Below, piece by piece: positions 23,574-31,493 of a stretch of 43,478 nt of DNA (its first letter is position 1; each line of letters starts with the position of its first letter). A program made the position numbers and the translations under genes. This DNA is from Thermoleophilia bacterium (lineage in GTDB: Bacteria; Actinomycetota; Thermoleophilia; Gaiellales; Gaiellaceae). Where the stretch lies: assembly GCA_025925195.1 (NCBI GenBank), contig JAICLU010000003.1, forward strand, positions 1 through 43,478. The letters run 5' to 3'. Under the pieces are notes generated by a model that saw nothing but the letters and a program-made list of their open reading frames with translations, was not told the origin of the DNA and did no database searches.

Positions 23574-24145
23574 AGCTCGTCGGGGGGCGTGTCCGGCTCG
23601 TGCCGCTGCAGCCGCAGCACCATGACGAGCTCGATGCGATCTCCGACGATCCGCGCATCTGGGCGTTGCAGCGGGTCTGGGGCAACGAGCACTTCGACGA
23701 GTGGTACGACAGCGTCGACATGGGGTTCGCGCACTACTTCGACGGCGAGCTCGTCGGGCACACGAGCTTCCTCAACGACCGGCCGCACGACAAGGCGGTC
23801 GAGATCGGCAACACCTGGCTCGTGCCGGGCGCATGGGGGACAGGCGCGAACGTCGAGGCGAAGCGACTGCTGCTCCAGCAGGCCTTCGAGGTGGAGGGCT
23901 ACCGGCGAGTCGAATTCAAGACCGACGCGGCGAACGAGCGCTCGCGGGCCGCTCTTGCAGCGTTGCCTGCGACGTTCGAGGGCGTCTTCCGCAAGCACAT
24001 GATCGTGCGCGGCGGCGAGCGGCGCGACTCGGCGTGGTATTCGGTGATCGACGACGACTGGCCGGACGTGAAGGCGAACCTGCTCGAACGGCTCGCAAGA
24101 AGGGCGAGTCCGACGAGCGCAGGCGTGGCAAGCCCGACGAAGTAG
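23558..24145 (+). CDS. GNAT N-acetyltransferase (RimJ/RimL-like), unusual start
   Basis: This GNAT acetyltransferase has the first strand ELVGGRVRLVPLQPQHHDEL, then VEIGNTWLVPGAWGTGANVEAKRLLL with the acetyl-CoA loop, then NERSRAALAALPATFEG. No ATG, GTG or TTG precedes the first strand in frame. CTG 23558 preceded by GAGGACGGGGA would give the whole domain (195 aa), and GTG 23600 would drop half of strand 1. The start is therefore tentative. The frame overlaps the end of the dehydrogenase by 16 nt. Its last 247 nt overlap a convergent membrane-protein frame on the other strand. Confidence 0.75.
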   Translation: MALHVELVGGRVRLVPLQPQHHDELDAISDDPRIWALQRVWGNEHFDEWYDSVDMGFAHYFDGELVGHTSFLNDRPHDKAVEIGNTWLVPGAWGTGANVEAKRLLLQQAFEVEGYRRVEFKTDAANERSRAALAALPATFEGVFRKHMIVRGGERRDSAWYSVIDDDWPDVKANLLERLARRASPTSAGVASPTK

Positions 24146-24960
24146 TACGCGCTGTCGAGCGGGTCCAGCAGCAGACGTACGGCGACGACGGCGGCGGGGA
24201 CGATCCACACGGCGTTTTCGCTGCGACGCAGCCGCCACATGAGCAGAGCGCCTGCGGCCAGTGCCGTGCCGCCCTGCAGCACGCGGAGCGGCCAGCCGAA
24301 TGTCGTGCCCGGGGCGACGACGTGGCCGACCAGCGAGCGGGCGTCGACCAGCCATACGAAGTGCGTGGAGTGGAAGTGGCCGGCGAGCAGGAAGGGTGCG
24401 AAGAGAAGCACCGCCGTCGCTACCGCGACGGGCAGAGCGCGCGGGGCGACGACGAGGACGGCAATCCCCAGGATTCCCCACGTCTCGAAGCCGGCGGAGA
24501 GCCCGACGAGCACCGCGGCACGGACCGCGCGCCCGCGCCGTGCATCAGCGGCGGCGAGCACCCAGACGAGGGGGATCAGCGCGTCGGCGGGGTGGCCCGC
24601 CTCGTAGGCGTTGCGGGTGATGCCCGCGGCGACTGCGACCAGGCCGGCGCCGGCGAGCAGCGACGGGCGCCGGACGCCGGCGGCGTGCGCTGCGGCGACG
24701 ACAAGCAGCGCCGTCGCGACCGCGAGCACGATCGAGAGGGCGAACGTCGAGCGTCCGATCGAGCCGTAGACCGCAAGCTGGAGCGGGCCGACCTGGATCG
24801 AGGGGTTTGCGAAGGCATGGCTCCAGTCGCCGGAGAGCAGCGTTCGGCCCGCGGCCGCGAATGCGCGGCCGTCGGCGTCGGAGCCGCGTGCGAACGGCGC
24901 CGTCAGCGCCGCGGCGGCGGCGGGGATGGTCCAGGCGAGGTGGTAGCGCACCCCAAGCAA
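23899..24960 (-). CDS. Polytopic membrane protein, GT-C glycosyltransferase-like (DUF2029-like)
   Basis: This protein of about 353 aa has roughly nine hydrophobic segments. An early loop DADGRAFAAAGRTLLSGDWSHAFANPSIQVGPLQL and the NAYEAGHPADALIPLVWVLAA motif resemble polyprenol-phosphate-mannose-dependent (DUF2029/GT-C) mannosyltransferases, where GHPxxA is conserved. The assignment is moderate. TTG 24960 (or GTG 24951) is the likely start, 32 nt after the thioesterase stop; no clear ribosome site is present. The hydrophobic part ends near LVGLALLASRSSR (about 24095). The remaining C-terminal residues are hydrophilic and exactly antisense to the GNAT gene, so the true end of the functional protein is uncertain. 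Confidence 0.65.
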   Translation of the reverse strand: MLGVRYHLAWTIPAAAAALTAPFARGSDADGRAFAAAGRTLLSGDWSHAFANPSIQVGPLQLAVYGSIGRSTFALSIVLAVATALLVVAAAHAAGVRRPSLLAGAGLVAVAAGITRNAYEAGHPADALIPLVWVLAAADARRGRAVRAAVLVGLSAGFETWGILGIAVLVVAPRALPVAVATAVLLFAPFLLAGHFHSTHFVWLVDARSLVGHVVAPGTTFGWPLRVLQGGTALAAGALLMWRLRRSENAVWIVPAAVVAVRLLLDPLDSAYYFVGLATPALVGLALLASRSSRFAFTSGQSSSITEYHAESRRSPPRTIMCLRKTPSNVAGNAARAARERSFAASVLNSTRR

Positions 24961-24992
24961 TGTCGGCAGCCGGGGCCGGGCGAATGAGACCT

Positions 24993-25400
24993 TTATCCGG
25001 TGCGGATGATCTGCGTGCAGCGCGACGTGGCGAGCAGCTCGTCGTCCTGATGGAGCTCGGCGGCGCAGAAGGCGACGCGGCGGTTGCGCTGCACGACCCA
25101 GCCCTTCGCGCGCAGCATCCCCGGCCGCGCCGCGCGCAGGAACTCCGTGCGCAGGTCGGCCGTGAGGAAGCTCTCGTCGTCGGCGAGCGTCGCCCAGCAG
25201 GCTCCTCCCATCGCCGTGTCGAGCAGCGTCGTCACCATGCCGCCGTGGACGATGTAGCCGCCGTTGCCGTCGTGGAAGCAGAACTCCGGCGTCGCGTCCC
25301 ACTCGATCGCGCCTGGCTCGGTGCCCCGGTACCCGAGCGTGTTCCAGATGTGCGGGTCGCGCGGCACGTCCTCGCCCCAGCCTCGGCGCGGGCGGCTCAC
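24993..25400 (-). CDS. PaaI-family hotdog thioesterase
   Basis: This 135-aa acyl-CoA thioesterase has GGYIVHGGMVTTLLDTAMGGACWAT, the HGG..(A/T)..D active-site block of the PaaI type, followed by ADLRTEFLRAARPGMLRAKGWVVQRNRRVAFCAAEL. It would release CoA from an intermediate of the catabolic operon it belongs to. GTG 25400 overlaps the SDR stop (GTGA). Confidence 0.88.
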   Translation of the reverse strand: MSRPRRGWGEDVPRDPHIWNTLGYRGTEPGAIEWDATPEFCFHDGNGGYIVHGGMVTTLLDTAMGGACWATLADDESFLTADLRTEFLRAARPGMLRAKGWVVQRNRRVAFCAAELHQDDELLATSRCTQIIRTG

Positions 25401-26035
25401 TCGCGCGGCCCGGGTACGCCACGGAACGAATACGGCTCGATGCGACCCGGCTGGACGATCCATGCGCGGCCGGTCTCCTCGTCGTTCAGCGCTGCGAGCG
25501 CAGCCTGTGCGACGAACGACGGCTCCATCAGCGGCACCGGCAGCATCCCGCGCAGCTCGTCCTCGACGATCGGCGTGTCCGTGAAGCCGGGGCAGAGGGC
25601 GTTCAGCCGGATGCCGCGCGCCGCGAGCCCCGCCGATGCCGAGCGCACCCAGCCGACGACCGCGTGCTTCGTCGCCGTGTACATCGGGTCGTAGGGCATG
25701 CCGACCAGCCCGGCCAGCGATGCCGTCGCGACGATCGCGCCGCCGTTCGGCATCAGCCGCCGTGCGCACTCCCGCGTCCCGTAGACGACGCCGAGGAAGT
25801 TCGCGCCGACGATCCGCTCGATTTCGCCGTCCGGCAGTTCCGCCACGTCGGGATAGCCGATGCCGATGCCGGCGTTCAGGAACGCAGCGTCGAACTCGCC
25901 CGCCAGTGCAGCCCACGCCTCGACCGATGCGACGTCGAAGTCCGGCAGGTCGAGCAGCACACACTCGCCGTCGAAGGCGTCGGCGATCGCACGGCCGATG
26001 CCGCCGCGGCCGCCCGTCACGAGCGCCCGGCTCAC
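25397..26035 (-). CDS. Short-chain dehydrogenase/reductase
   Basis: This 212-aa SDR has the cofactor loop ALVTGGRGGIGRAIADAF, FLNAGIGIG in place of NNAG, the catalytic Ser in IVATASLAGLVGMP and YxxxK in YTATKHAVVGW. PGFTDTPIV is the usual segment after the active site. It is slightly short for the family. It probably oxidises a hydroxyacyl-CoA or related alcohol within this operon. GTG 26035 overlaps the upstream oxidoreductase stop. Confidence 0.88.
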   Translation of the reverse strand: MSRALVTGGRGGIGRAIADAFDGECVLLDLPDFDVASVEAWAALAGEFDAAFLNAGIGIGYPDVAELPDGEIERIVGANFLGVVYGTRECARRLMPNGGAIVATASLAGLVGMPYDPMYTATKHAVVGWVRSASAGLAARGIRLNALCPGFTDTPIVEDELRGMLPVPLMEPSFVAQAALAALNDEETGRAWIVQPGRIEPYSFRGVPGPRE

Positions 26036-26943
26036 GGGACGAGCACGACCTTGCCGACGCTCCGCCGCGACTCCAAGAGCTCGTGCGCGTGCTCGGCCGC
26101 GTCCAGCGGGAGCTCGTGTCCGACCAGCGGAGCCAGTGCGCCCGTCTGCCAGAAGGCGAGCAGCTCGCCGACCGCACTGCCGACGAGCTCCGGATCGAGC
26201 CGCAGCAACCGCCCGAGATAGAAGCCGGCGAGCGCGACGTTGCGGCCGACGATCCGCGCCGGGTCGACCGGCTGCCACGCACCGGCGGCCGAGCCGACCG
26301 CAATCACGGTGCCGAGCGGCCTCAGCCGCGCGAACGAGCCGGCGAACACCTCGCCGCCGACCTGGTCGAGGATCACGTCGAAGCGCTCGTCCTCCGGCAG
26401 CTCGTCGTAGAGATAGGCCGCCTCGGCGCCGAGCGACACACACGTCTCGATCTTCTCGCGCGAGCCGACGAGTCCCACGACCGCCGCGCCGAGACCGTGC
26501 GCAACCTGGATCGCGGCCGAGCCGACGCCGCCCGCCGCCGCAGTCACGAGTACGCGCGACCCCGGCCCGATCCGAACCTGCCGCGTCAGGGGTATGAACG
26601 CCGTCAGGAACGTCAGGAGGAACGCCGCGCCCTCCGCGAAGGTCGCGTGGTCGGGCAGCGGCACGACCTGCGACGGGTCGACCGCCGCGAGCTCGGCATA
26701 CCCGCCGCCACCGGCCGTCAGCGCCATGACGCGCGTCCCGTCCTCAAGCTCGCCGGCGACCTCCGATCCGAGCACCGTGGGCAGCTCCGGCATCTGCGGG
26801 TAGCGGCCGCGGCGCACCATCACGTCTGCGAAGTTGACGCCGGCGGCGCGGACGCGCACGAGCACCTTGCCGTCAGGCGCCGGGTCCGGCACGTCGACGA
26901 CCTCGAAGGGGCCGTCGATTTCGCGCAGGAGCGCGACTTTCAC
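26032..26943 (-). CDS. Quinone oxidoreductase-like MDR protein (zinc-free)
   Basis: This 303-aa medium-chain dehydrogenase/reductase of the NADPH:quinone oxidoreductase (Qor) group carries VRAAGVNFADVMVRRGRYP, GSEVAGEL, the nucleotide-binding LVTAAAGGVGSAAIQVAHGLGA and FDVILDQVGGEVF. The catalytic-zinc cysteines of alcohol dehydrogenases are absent. Members reduce quinones or enoyl-type double bonds. GTG 26943 overlaps the acyl-CoA ligase stop. Confidence 0.9.
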   Translation of the reverse strand: MKVALLREIDGPFEVVDVPDPAPDGKVLVRVRAAGVNFADVMVRRGRYPQMPELPTVLGSEVAGELEDGTRVMALTAGGGGYAELAAVDPSQVVPLPDHATFAEGAAFLLTFLTAFIPLTRQVRIGPGSRVLVTAAAGGVGSAAIQVAHGLGAAVVGLVGSREKIETCVSLGAEAAYLYDELPEDERFDVILDQVGGEVFAGSFARLRPLGTVIAVGSAAGAWQPVDPARIVGRNVALAGFYLGRLLRLDPELVGSAVGELLAFWQTGALAPLVGHELPLDAAEHAHELLESRRSVGKVVLVP

Positions 26944-28547
26944 GCGCGTGCGAACTGCTCGCGCAGCGCGATCTTGCGGAACTTGCCGACGCTCGTCTTC
27001 GGGATCTCGCCGACGAACTCGAACCGGTCGGGCAGCCACCACTTGGCGAACTGCGGCGCGAGGAAGTCGCGCAGCTCGTCCGGCGTCGCGCTCGCGCCGT
27101 CGCGCAGCACCACGCAGGCGAGCGGCCGCTCGGCCCACTTGTCGTCGGGGATCGCGATCACCGCGGCCTCGGCGATCGCGGGGTGCGCCATCAGCGCGTT
27201 CTCGAGCTCGACCGACGAGATCCACTCGCCGCCCGACTTGATGACGTCCTTCGAGCGGTCCTTGATCTGGATGTAGCCGCGGTCGGTCAGCGACACGATG
27301 TCGCCCGTCCGGAACCAGCCGTCGTCGGTCCAGCGATCGGACCCAGCGCCGGTGCTTGCGGCCTCTGCCGGCGCGTCGTAGTACGACGCCGCCACCCAGG
27401 GGCCGCGGACCTCGAGCTCGCCCATCGCCTCGCCGTCCCACGGAATGTCCTCGTCGCCGACGCGGCCGCGCACCTCGACGAACGGCAGCGGGATCCCTGC
27501 GGTCGCCTCGAGGTCGAAGCGCGTCTCGTCGTCGACGGACGCGAGGTCGTGCGGGAGCGCGGCGGTGCTCGCGACGGGCGACGTCTCGGTCATGCCCCAG
27601 CCCTGCACGATCTGGATCCCGTGCCGCTGCTTGTACGCGGCGATCATCGCGCGCGGCACGGCGGAGCCGCCGACGAGCATCGCCTTCATCGCCGAGAGAT
27701 CCCAGCGCGACGCGTCCTGATCGAGCAGGCCGAGGATCCCCATCCAGATCGTCGGGACGCCCGCAGCCCACGCGACGCGCTCCTCCGACATCAGGCCGAG
27801 CAGCGACTCCGGGTCGAGGTGCGGGCCGGGGTAGACGAGCTTCGAGCCGAGCATCGTCGCGACGTACGGGTAGCCCCAGGCGTTCGCGTGGAACATGGGC
27901 ACGACCGGCAGGATCGCGTCGTTGACGGAGATGCCGAGCCCCATCGGGTTGTTCGCTGCGACCCCGAAGCTGTGCAGCACCGACGAGCGATGCGAGTAGA
28001 CGACGCCCTTCGGCATCCCGGTCGTGCCGCTCGTGTAACACATCGCCGCCGCCTGGTTCTCGTCGATGTCGAGCTCGCGGAAGTCGTCGTCCGTGACCGT
28101 CTCGAGCAGCTCCTCGTACGAGTCCTCGACGACGAGCACGTGCTCGATCTTCGTCCGGTCGCGGAACTGGTCGAGCAGCGGCAGCAGCGAGCGGTCGACG
28201 ATCACAGCGCGGTCGTTCGCGTGGGTCGCGATGTACGCGAGGTCGTTCGGATGCAGCCGGAGGTTCAGCGTGTGGAGGACGAACCCGCCGCACGGAATGC
28301 CGAAGTACGCCTCGTGGTGCTGCGCGTGGTTCCACATCAGCGTGCCGACGCGGTCGCCCGGCTCGAGCCCCAGCTTCTGCAGCGCCGCCGCGAGCCGCTT
28401 CGACCGCCGCATCACGTCGCGGTACGTCGTGCGGTGCAGGCTCCTGTCGGCTCGACGCGAGACGATCTCGCCGTTGCCGAAATACGTCTCGGCCCGCTTC
28501 AGCAGGTGATTCAGCGTCAGCGGGAAGTCCATCATGAGGCCGTTCAT
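26940..28547 (-). CDS. Long-chain/medium-chain fatty acyl-CoA ligase (FadD-like)
   Basis: This 535-aa AMP-forming ligase activates a carboxylic acid to its CoA thioester. It has the P-loop-like CYTSGTTGMPKGVVYSHRS, the A5 motif GWGMTETSP, YIQIKDRSKDVIKSGGEWISSVELEN (hinge and A8) and the C-terminal catalytic Lys in PKTSVGKFRK. The VPMFHANAWGYPYVA segment is typical of the long/medium-chain group. ATG 28547 overlaps the upstream dehydrogenase stop (TGATG). It is the entry step of the seven-gene catabolic operon. Confidence 0.93.
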   Translation of the reverse strand: MNGLMMDFPLTLNHLLKRAETYFGNGEIVSRRADRSLHRTTYRDVMRRSKRLAAALQKLGLEPGDRVGTLMWNHAQHHEAYFGIPCGGFVLHTLNLRLHPNDLAYIATHANDRAVIVDRSLLPLLDQFRDRTKIEHVLVVEDSYEELLETVTDDDFRELDIDENQAAAMCYTSGTTGMPKGVVYSHRSSVLHSFGVAANNPMGLGISVNDAILPVVPMFHANAWGYPYVATMLGSKLVYPGPHLDPESLLGLMSEERVAWAAGVPTIWMGILGLLDQDASRWDLSAMKAMLVGGSAVPRAMIAAYKQRHGIQIVQGWGMTETSPVASTAALPHDLASVDDETRFDLEATAGIPLPFVEVRGRVGDEDIPWDGEAMGELEVRGPWVAASYYDAPAEAASTGAGSDRWTDDGWFRTGDIVSLTDRGYIQIKDRSKDVIKSGGEWISSVELENALMAHPAIAEAAVIAIPDDKWAERPLACVVLRDGASATPDELRDFLAPQFAKWWLPDRFEFVGEIPKTSVGKFRKIALREQFARA

Positions 28548-29320
28548 CAGGCTGTCGTCGTCACCCCCAGCAGCGCGTCTGCGACCTCGAGCCGGAGCTC
28601 CGACGGGCGCTTGCCGAAGCCCTCGAGCCAGAGCGCCCGCTTGTAGAAGCGGTGCAGCGGGTGCTCCCACGTGAAGCCGGTGCCGCCGTGCACCTGGATC
28701 GAGCGCTCGCACGCGTGAACGGCGGCCTCCGTCGCGAACGCCTTCGCAGCCGCCGCGGCGACCGGCGCCTGCTCGTCGTCCTCGGCGACGCACCACGCCG
28801 CCCAGTAGGCGAGCGAACGCGCGAGCTCGACGTCGGTGTACGTGTCGGAGAGCTGGTGGGAGACGGCCTGGTACGTGCCGATCGGCTTGCCGAACTGCAC
28901 GCGTGTCTTCGCGTGCTCGATCCCGAGGTCGAGCGCGCGCTGCGCGATGCCGACGGCTTCCGCGGCCATCGCGGCACGCAGGCGCGGCGTCTCGGCGGCG
29001 CCGTTCGGCAACTGCCGGAGCGGCCGGCTCGGGTCGACCGTCTCGATCTCGCCGCCGCTTCCGAAGACCTCCGTCTGACCGGTGACGTGGGCGAGGTATG
29101 GACCGGGGTAGAGGGCGTAGCCGAGCTCCTCGAGGAGCAGTGCCTCCTCGACGAACCCGAGATCGGCCTCGGCGACGTCGAGCCACCCGAGCTCGGCAAG
29201 CTCCGACCAGCGGTCGGCCTGCGGCCCGTCCCAGTCGCGATCGAGCGGGTAGCGCGACGCGAGCCATCCGCGGGCCTGGTCCTTGAGCTCCTGCTGGATC
29301 TCGTTCAGCGCGAAGTCCAT
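28547..29320 (-). CDS. Short acyl-CoA dehydrogenase subunit (FadE heteromer type)
   Basis: This 257-aa acyl-CoA dehydrogenase-like chain is much shorter than the usual 380-400 aa. It keeps the N-terminal helical domain (MDFALNEIQQELKDQARGWL) and the C-terminal helical domain (KTRVQFGKPIGTYQAVSHQL; QVHGGTGFTWEHPLHRFYKRALWLEG). The middle beta domain is largely missing. Actinobacteria use such chains as one half of alpha2beta2 dehydrogenases, as in steroid side-chain breakdown. Its start overlaps the stop of the full-length chain next door (TGATG), its likely partner. Confidence 0.88.
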   Translation of the reverse strand: MDFALNEIQQELKDQARGWLASRYPLDRDWDGPQADRWSELAELGWLDVAEADLGFVEEALLLEELGYALYPGPYLAHVTGQTEVFGSGGEIETVDPSRPLRQLPNGAAETPRLRAAMAAEAVGIAQRALDLGIEHAKTRVQFGKPIGTYQAVSHQLSDTYTDVELARSLAYWAAWCVAEDDEQAPVAAAAAKAFATEAAVHACERSIQVHGGTGFTWEHPLHRFYKRALWLEGFGKRPSELRLEVADALLGVTTTA

Positions 29321-30468
29321 CAGCGCGACCTCGGCAGGCCGAGCACGCGCTCGGCCACGATGTTGCGGAGCACTTCGCTCGTGCCGGCCTCGATCGTGTT
29401 GCCGCGGCTGCGCAGCTGCTGATGGTGCCACCAGCCGTCGCCGACGAGGATCCCCTCCGGCCCGAGCACCTCGCGACCGAGCTTCGTCATCCGCTGGTTC
29501 GCCTCCGACCAGCGCAGCTTGACGCCCGATCCCTCGGGGCCGGGGACGCCGGTGCGCTGGTACGTGCCGAGCGCGCGATAGTTCGTGTAGCGCAGCGCCT
29601 GTAGCTCGATCCACTCGGTCGCGATCCGCTCGCGCAACCGCTCGTTCCCACTCGTGTGCTCGCGCGCCGTGTCGAGCAGGCGTGCGACGCCGGCGTCGAA
29701 GGTCGCGGTCAGCGCGAAGCCGAGCGTGCCCCGCTCGTGCAGCAGCGTCGTCATCGCGACGTTCCAGCCGTCGCCCTCGTCGCCGAGCCGGTTCGCCACC
29801 GGCACCTCGACGTCGGTGAAGAAGATCTCGTTGAACTCGGCCTCGCCGGTGATCTGACGCAGAGGCCGCACCTCGACGCCCGGCGCGTGCATGTCGACGA
29901 TCAGGTACGTCAGGTTGCGATAGCGCGGCCCGTCGGGATCGCTCTGCGTGACCAGGATGCAGAAGTCGGCGATGTGCGCGAACGACGACCACACCTTCTG
30001 TCCGTTGACGACGTAGACGTCGCCCTTGCGCTCGGCGCGGGTGCGCGCGGCCGCGAGATCGGAGCCGGCATCCGGCTCGGAGAAGCCCTGGCACCAGATC
30101 TCCTCGGCGGCGAGCAGCGGTGTCAGATATCTCGCCTTTTGGTCATCCGTGCCGTGCGCGATGATCGTCGGCCCCGCCATCCCGAGCCCGATCACGCCGA
30201 TGTGCGGCGGCGCCTGGGCGGCCGCCATCTCCTCGTAGAAGATCGCCTGGAAGCTGTACGGCGCGCCCGCGCCGCCGAACTCCTTCGGCCATGTCAGCCC
30301 TGCGTAGCCGGCCTCGTAGAGCTTGCGGCTCCACTCGCGCATGAACGGATCGTCGAATCGTTGCGCGCCGCCGCGGCTGCCGCGCTTGTCCTCGGGAAGA
30401 TTCGCGTCGATCCAGGCGCGCAGCCCGCTGCGGAACTCGGCCTCGTCCGGCGTGTCCCTCAGATCCAC
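29320..30468 (-). CDS. Acyl-CoA dehydrogenase, large subunit (FadE26-like)
   Basis: This 382-aa dehydrogenase begins MDLRDTPDEAEFRSGLRAWIDANLP and has the FAD/substrate block WCQGFSEPDAGSDLAAARTRAE, then NGQKVWSSFAHIADF and the ending RSRGNTIEAGTSEVLRNIVAERVLGLPR. The composition matches large chains of heteromeric actinobacterial enzymes, and a short partner chain follows. GTG 30468 is preceded, 6 nt upstream, by TAGGCT on the minus strand, a good -10 for a leaderless mRNA. This gene heads the operon large FadE, small FadE, FadD, Qor-like, SDR, thioesterase, membrane protein. Confidence 0.92.
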   Translation of the reverse strand: MDLRDTPDEAEFRSGLRAWIDANLPEDKRGSRGGAQRFDDPFMREWSRKLYEAGYAGLTWPKEFGGAGAPYSFQAIFYEEMAAAQAPPHIGVIGLGMAGPTIIAHGTDDQKARYLTPLLAAEEIWCQGFSEPDAGSDLAAARTRAERKGDVYVVNGQKVWSSFAHIADFCILVTQSDPDGPRYRNLTYLIVDMHAPGVEVRPLRQITGEAEFNEIFFTDVEVPVANRLGDEGDGWNVAMTTLLHERGTLGFALTATFDAGVARLLDTAREHTSGNERLRERIATEWIELQALRYTNYRALGTYQRTGVPGPEGSGVKLRWSEANQRMTKLGREVLGPEGILVGDGWWHHQQLRSRGNTIEAGTSEVLRNIVAERVLGLPRSR

Positions 30469-30513
30469 GGGCGGAGCCTATCCGTTCGGATCCGAGCGGC
30501 ATAGATTTCTCGC
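30469..30513. promoter_or_regulatory. Divergent promoter pair between the fadE-like operon and unknown genes
   Basis: On the minus strand TAGGCT (30475-30480) lies 6 nt before GTG 30468. On the plus strand TAGATT (30502-30507) lies 6 nt before GTG 30514. Both match TAnnnT at the spacing of leaderless actinobacterial transcripts, and neither gene has a ribosome site. CCGTTCGGATCCGAGCGG-type near-symmetry (30482-30499) fills the centre and could be an operator; that is inference. Confidence 0.55.
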
Positions 30514-30936
30514 GTGGGGCTCTTCCGTCCAGCGCGCACCGTCACCGGGCCGTCGGGGGACTACTGGGAGATCTACCTGTCGAAGACGGCGCTGCCCGCA
30601 TGGAAGGAGGGACGGAGCGGCGGCGTCGACCTGACCGGGAACCCCCGAATCGACCTGCTCATGCTCCCGGTCGCGGTGCTGGGCGTCCTGTGGTCGCAGC
30701 TCGTCCTGCCGCTGCTTCGCTTCTCGGTGCTGCTCCCCGTCGCCGTCCTGCGCGGACGGCGGTCGCGGGCGGTGCGCATCGAGGCGGTCAACAACTTCCC
30801 GGCCCGCGAGGTGCTGCTCTGGACGACGACCGAGGGGTTCGTCGACGGCGTCCTCGACGAGATCGTCGCAGGTCTCGCTGCGGGCAAGGTCGTGCAGCCG
30901 GTCGCGGCCGTCTATTCGGGCCGCGAGAGCGCCTGA
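30514..30936 (+). CDS. Hypothetical membrane-associated protein (140 aa)
   Basis: I do not recognise the family. The N terminus MGLFRPARTVTGPSGDYWEIYLSKTALPAWKEG is soluble. One long or two short hydrophobic segments follow (about residues 46-80, IDLLMLPVAVLGVLWSQLVLP and onward). A soluble C-terminal part then includes NNFPAREVLLWTTTEGFVDGVLDEIVAGLAAGK. GTG 30514 starts directly after a -10-like box. It shares TGATG with the next unknown gene, so the two probably act together. Confidence 0.75.
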   Translation: MGLFRPARTVTGPSGDYWEIYLSKTALPAWKEGRSGGVDLTGNPRIDLLMLPVAVLGVLWSQLVLPLLRFSVLLPVAVLRGRRSRAVRIEAVNNFPAREVLLWTTTEGFVDGVLDEIVAGLAAGKVVQPVAAVYSGRESA

Positions 30937-31493
30937 TGGCGATCGGATCGTGGCTGCGCGGCGACGTGCCGGTGAGCCGCTTCGCTCCCGCGCGCGAGCG
31001 CTGCACGGTCACGTCGGACGTCGTCGAAGCGCTGCCGCGTGGCCCCGCGCGGAGCGCTGCCTGGGCGTCGTACGCACTCGTCACCTACGGCGACAAGCTC
31101 CTCGCGGCGGGCAAGGACGACGGCTACGTGGACGGCGACACCGCACGTGTCGCGGCGTCCGCGTACGAGCTCGCTGCGCGCTGTCTCGAGGCGGACGCGC
31201 CCATCCCCGGCGGTCTCCCGCCATGGTCGGCCGGCACGCGCTCGGTGCACCAGCTCCGCGGCATGCGCGATGCGCTCGACGCGCTGCGCACGTTTCTCGC
31301 CGTCGATCTCGGGCCCGCGCCGCTCGCCGCGGCGGACGCGCACCGGGCGAAGGCCGGCAGCCTGTGGATCGCGCGGCCGACTGCGGAGCTCCGCGGCGGC
31401 ATCGCCGGCGCACTCGTGGCCGGGCTCGACGCCGTGTATGCGCTCGGCGTCGCTAGCTCGGCGCGAGAGCCGCGTCGCGCGCCGCGAGCGTGA
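30936..31493 (+). CDS. Hypothetical protein (185 aa)
   Basis: Not recognised. The protein is mostly helical and alanine-rich, with LPRGPARSAAWASYALVTYGDKLLAAG and AADAHRAKAGSLWIARPTAELRGGIAGALVAGLDAVYALGV. No signal peptide or strong membrane segment is seen. ATG 30936 overlaps the upstream stop by one base. The last 41 nt overlap the convergent EamA transporter gene. Confidence 0.7.
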   Translation: MAIGSWLRGDVPVSRFAPARERCTVTSDVVEALPRGPARSAAWASYALVTYGDKLLAAGKDDGYVDGDTARVAASAYELAARCLEADAPIPGGLPPWSAGTRSVHQLRGMRDALDALRTFLAVDLGPAPLAAADAHRAKAGSLWIARPTAELRGGIAGALVAGLDAVYALGVASSAREPRRAPRA

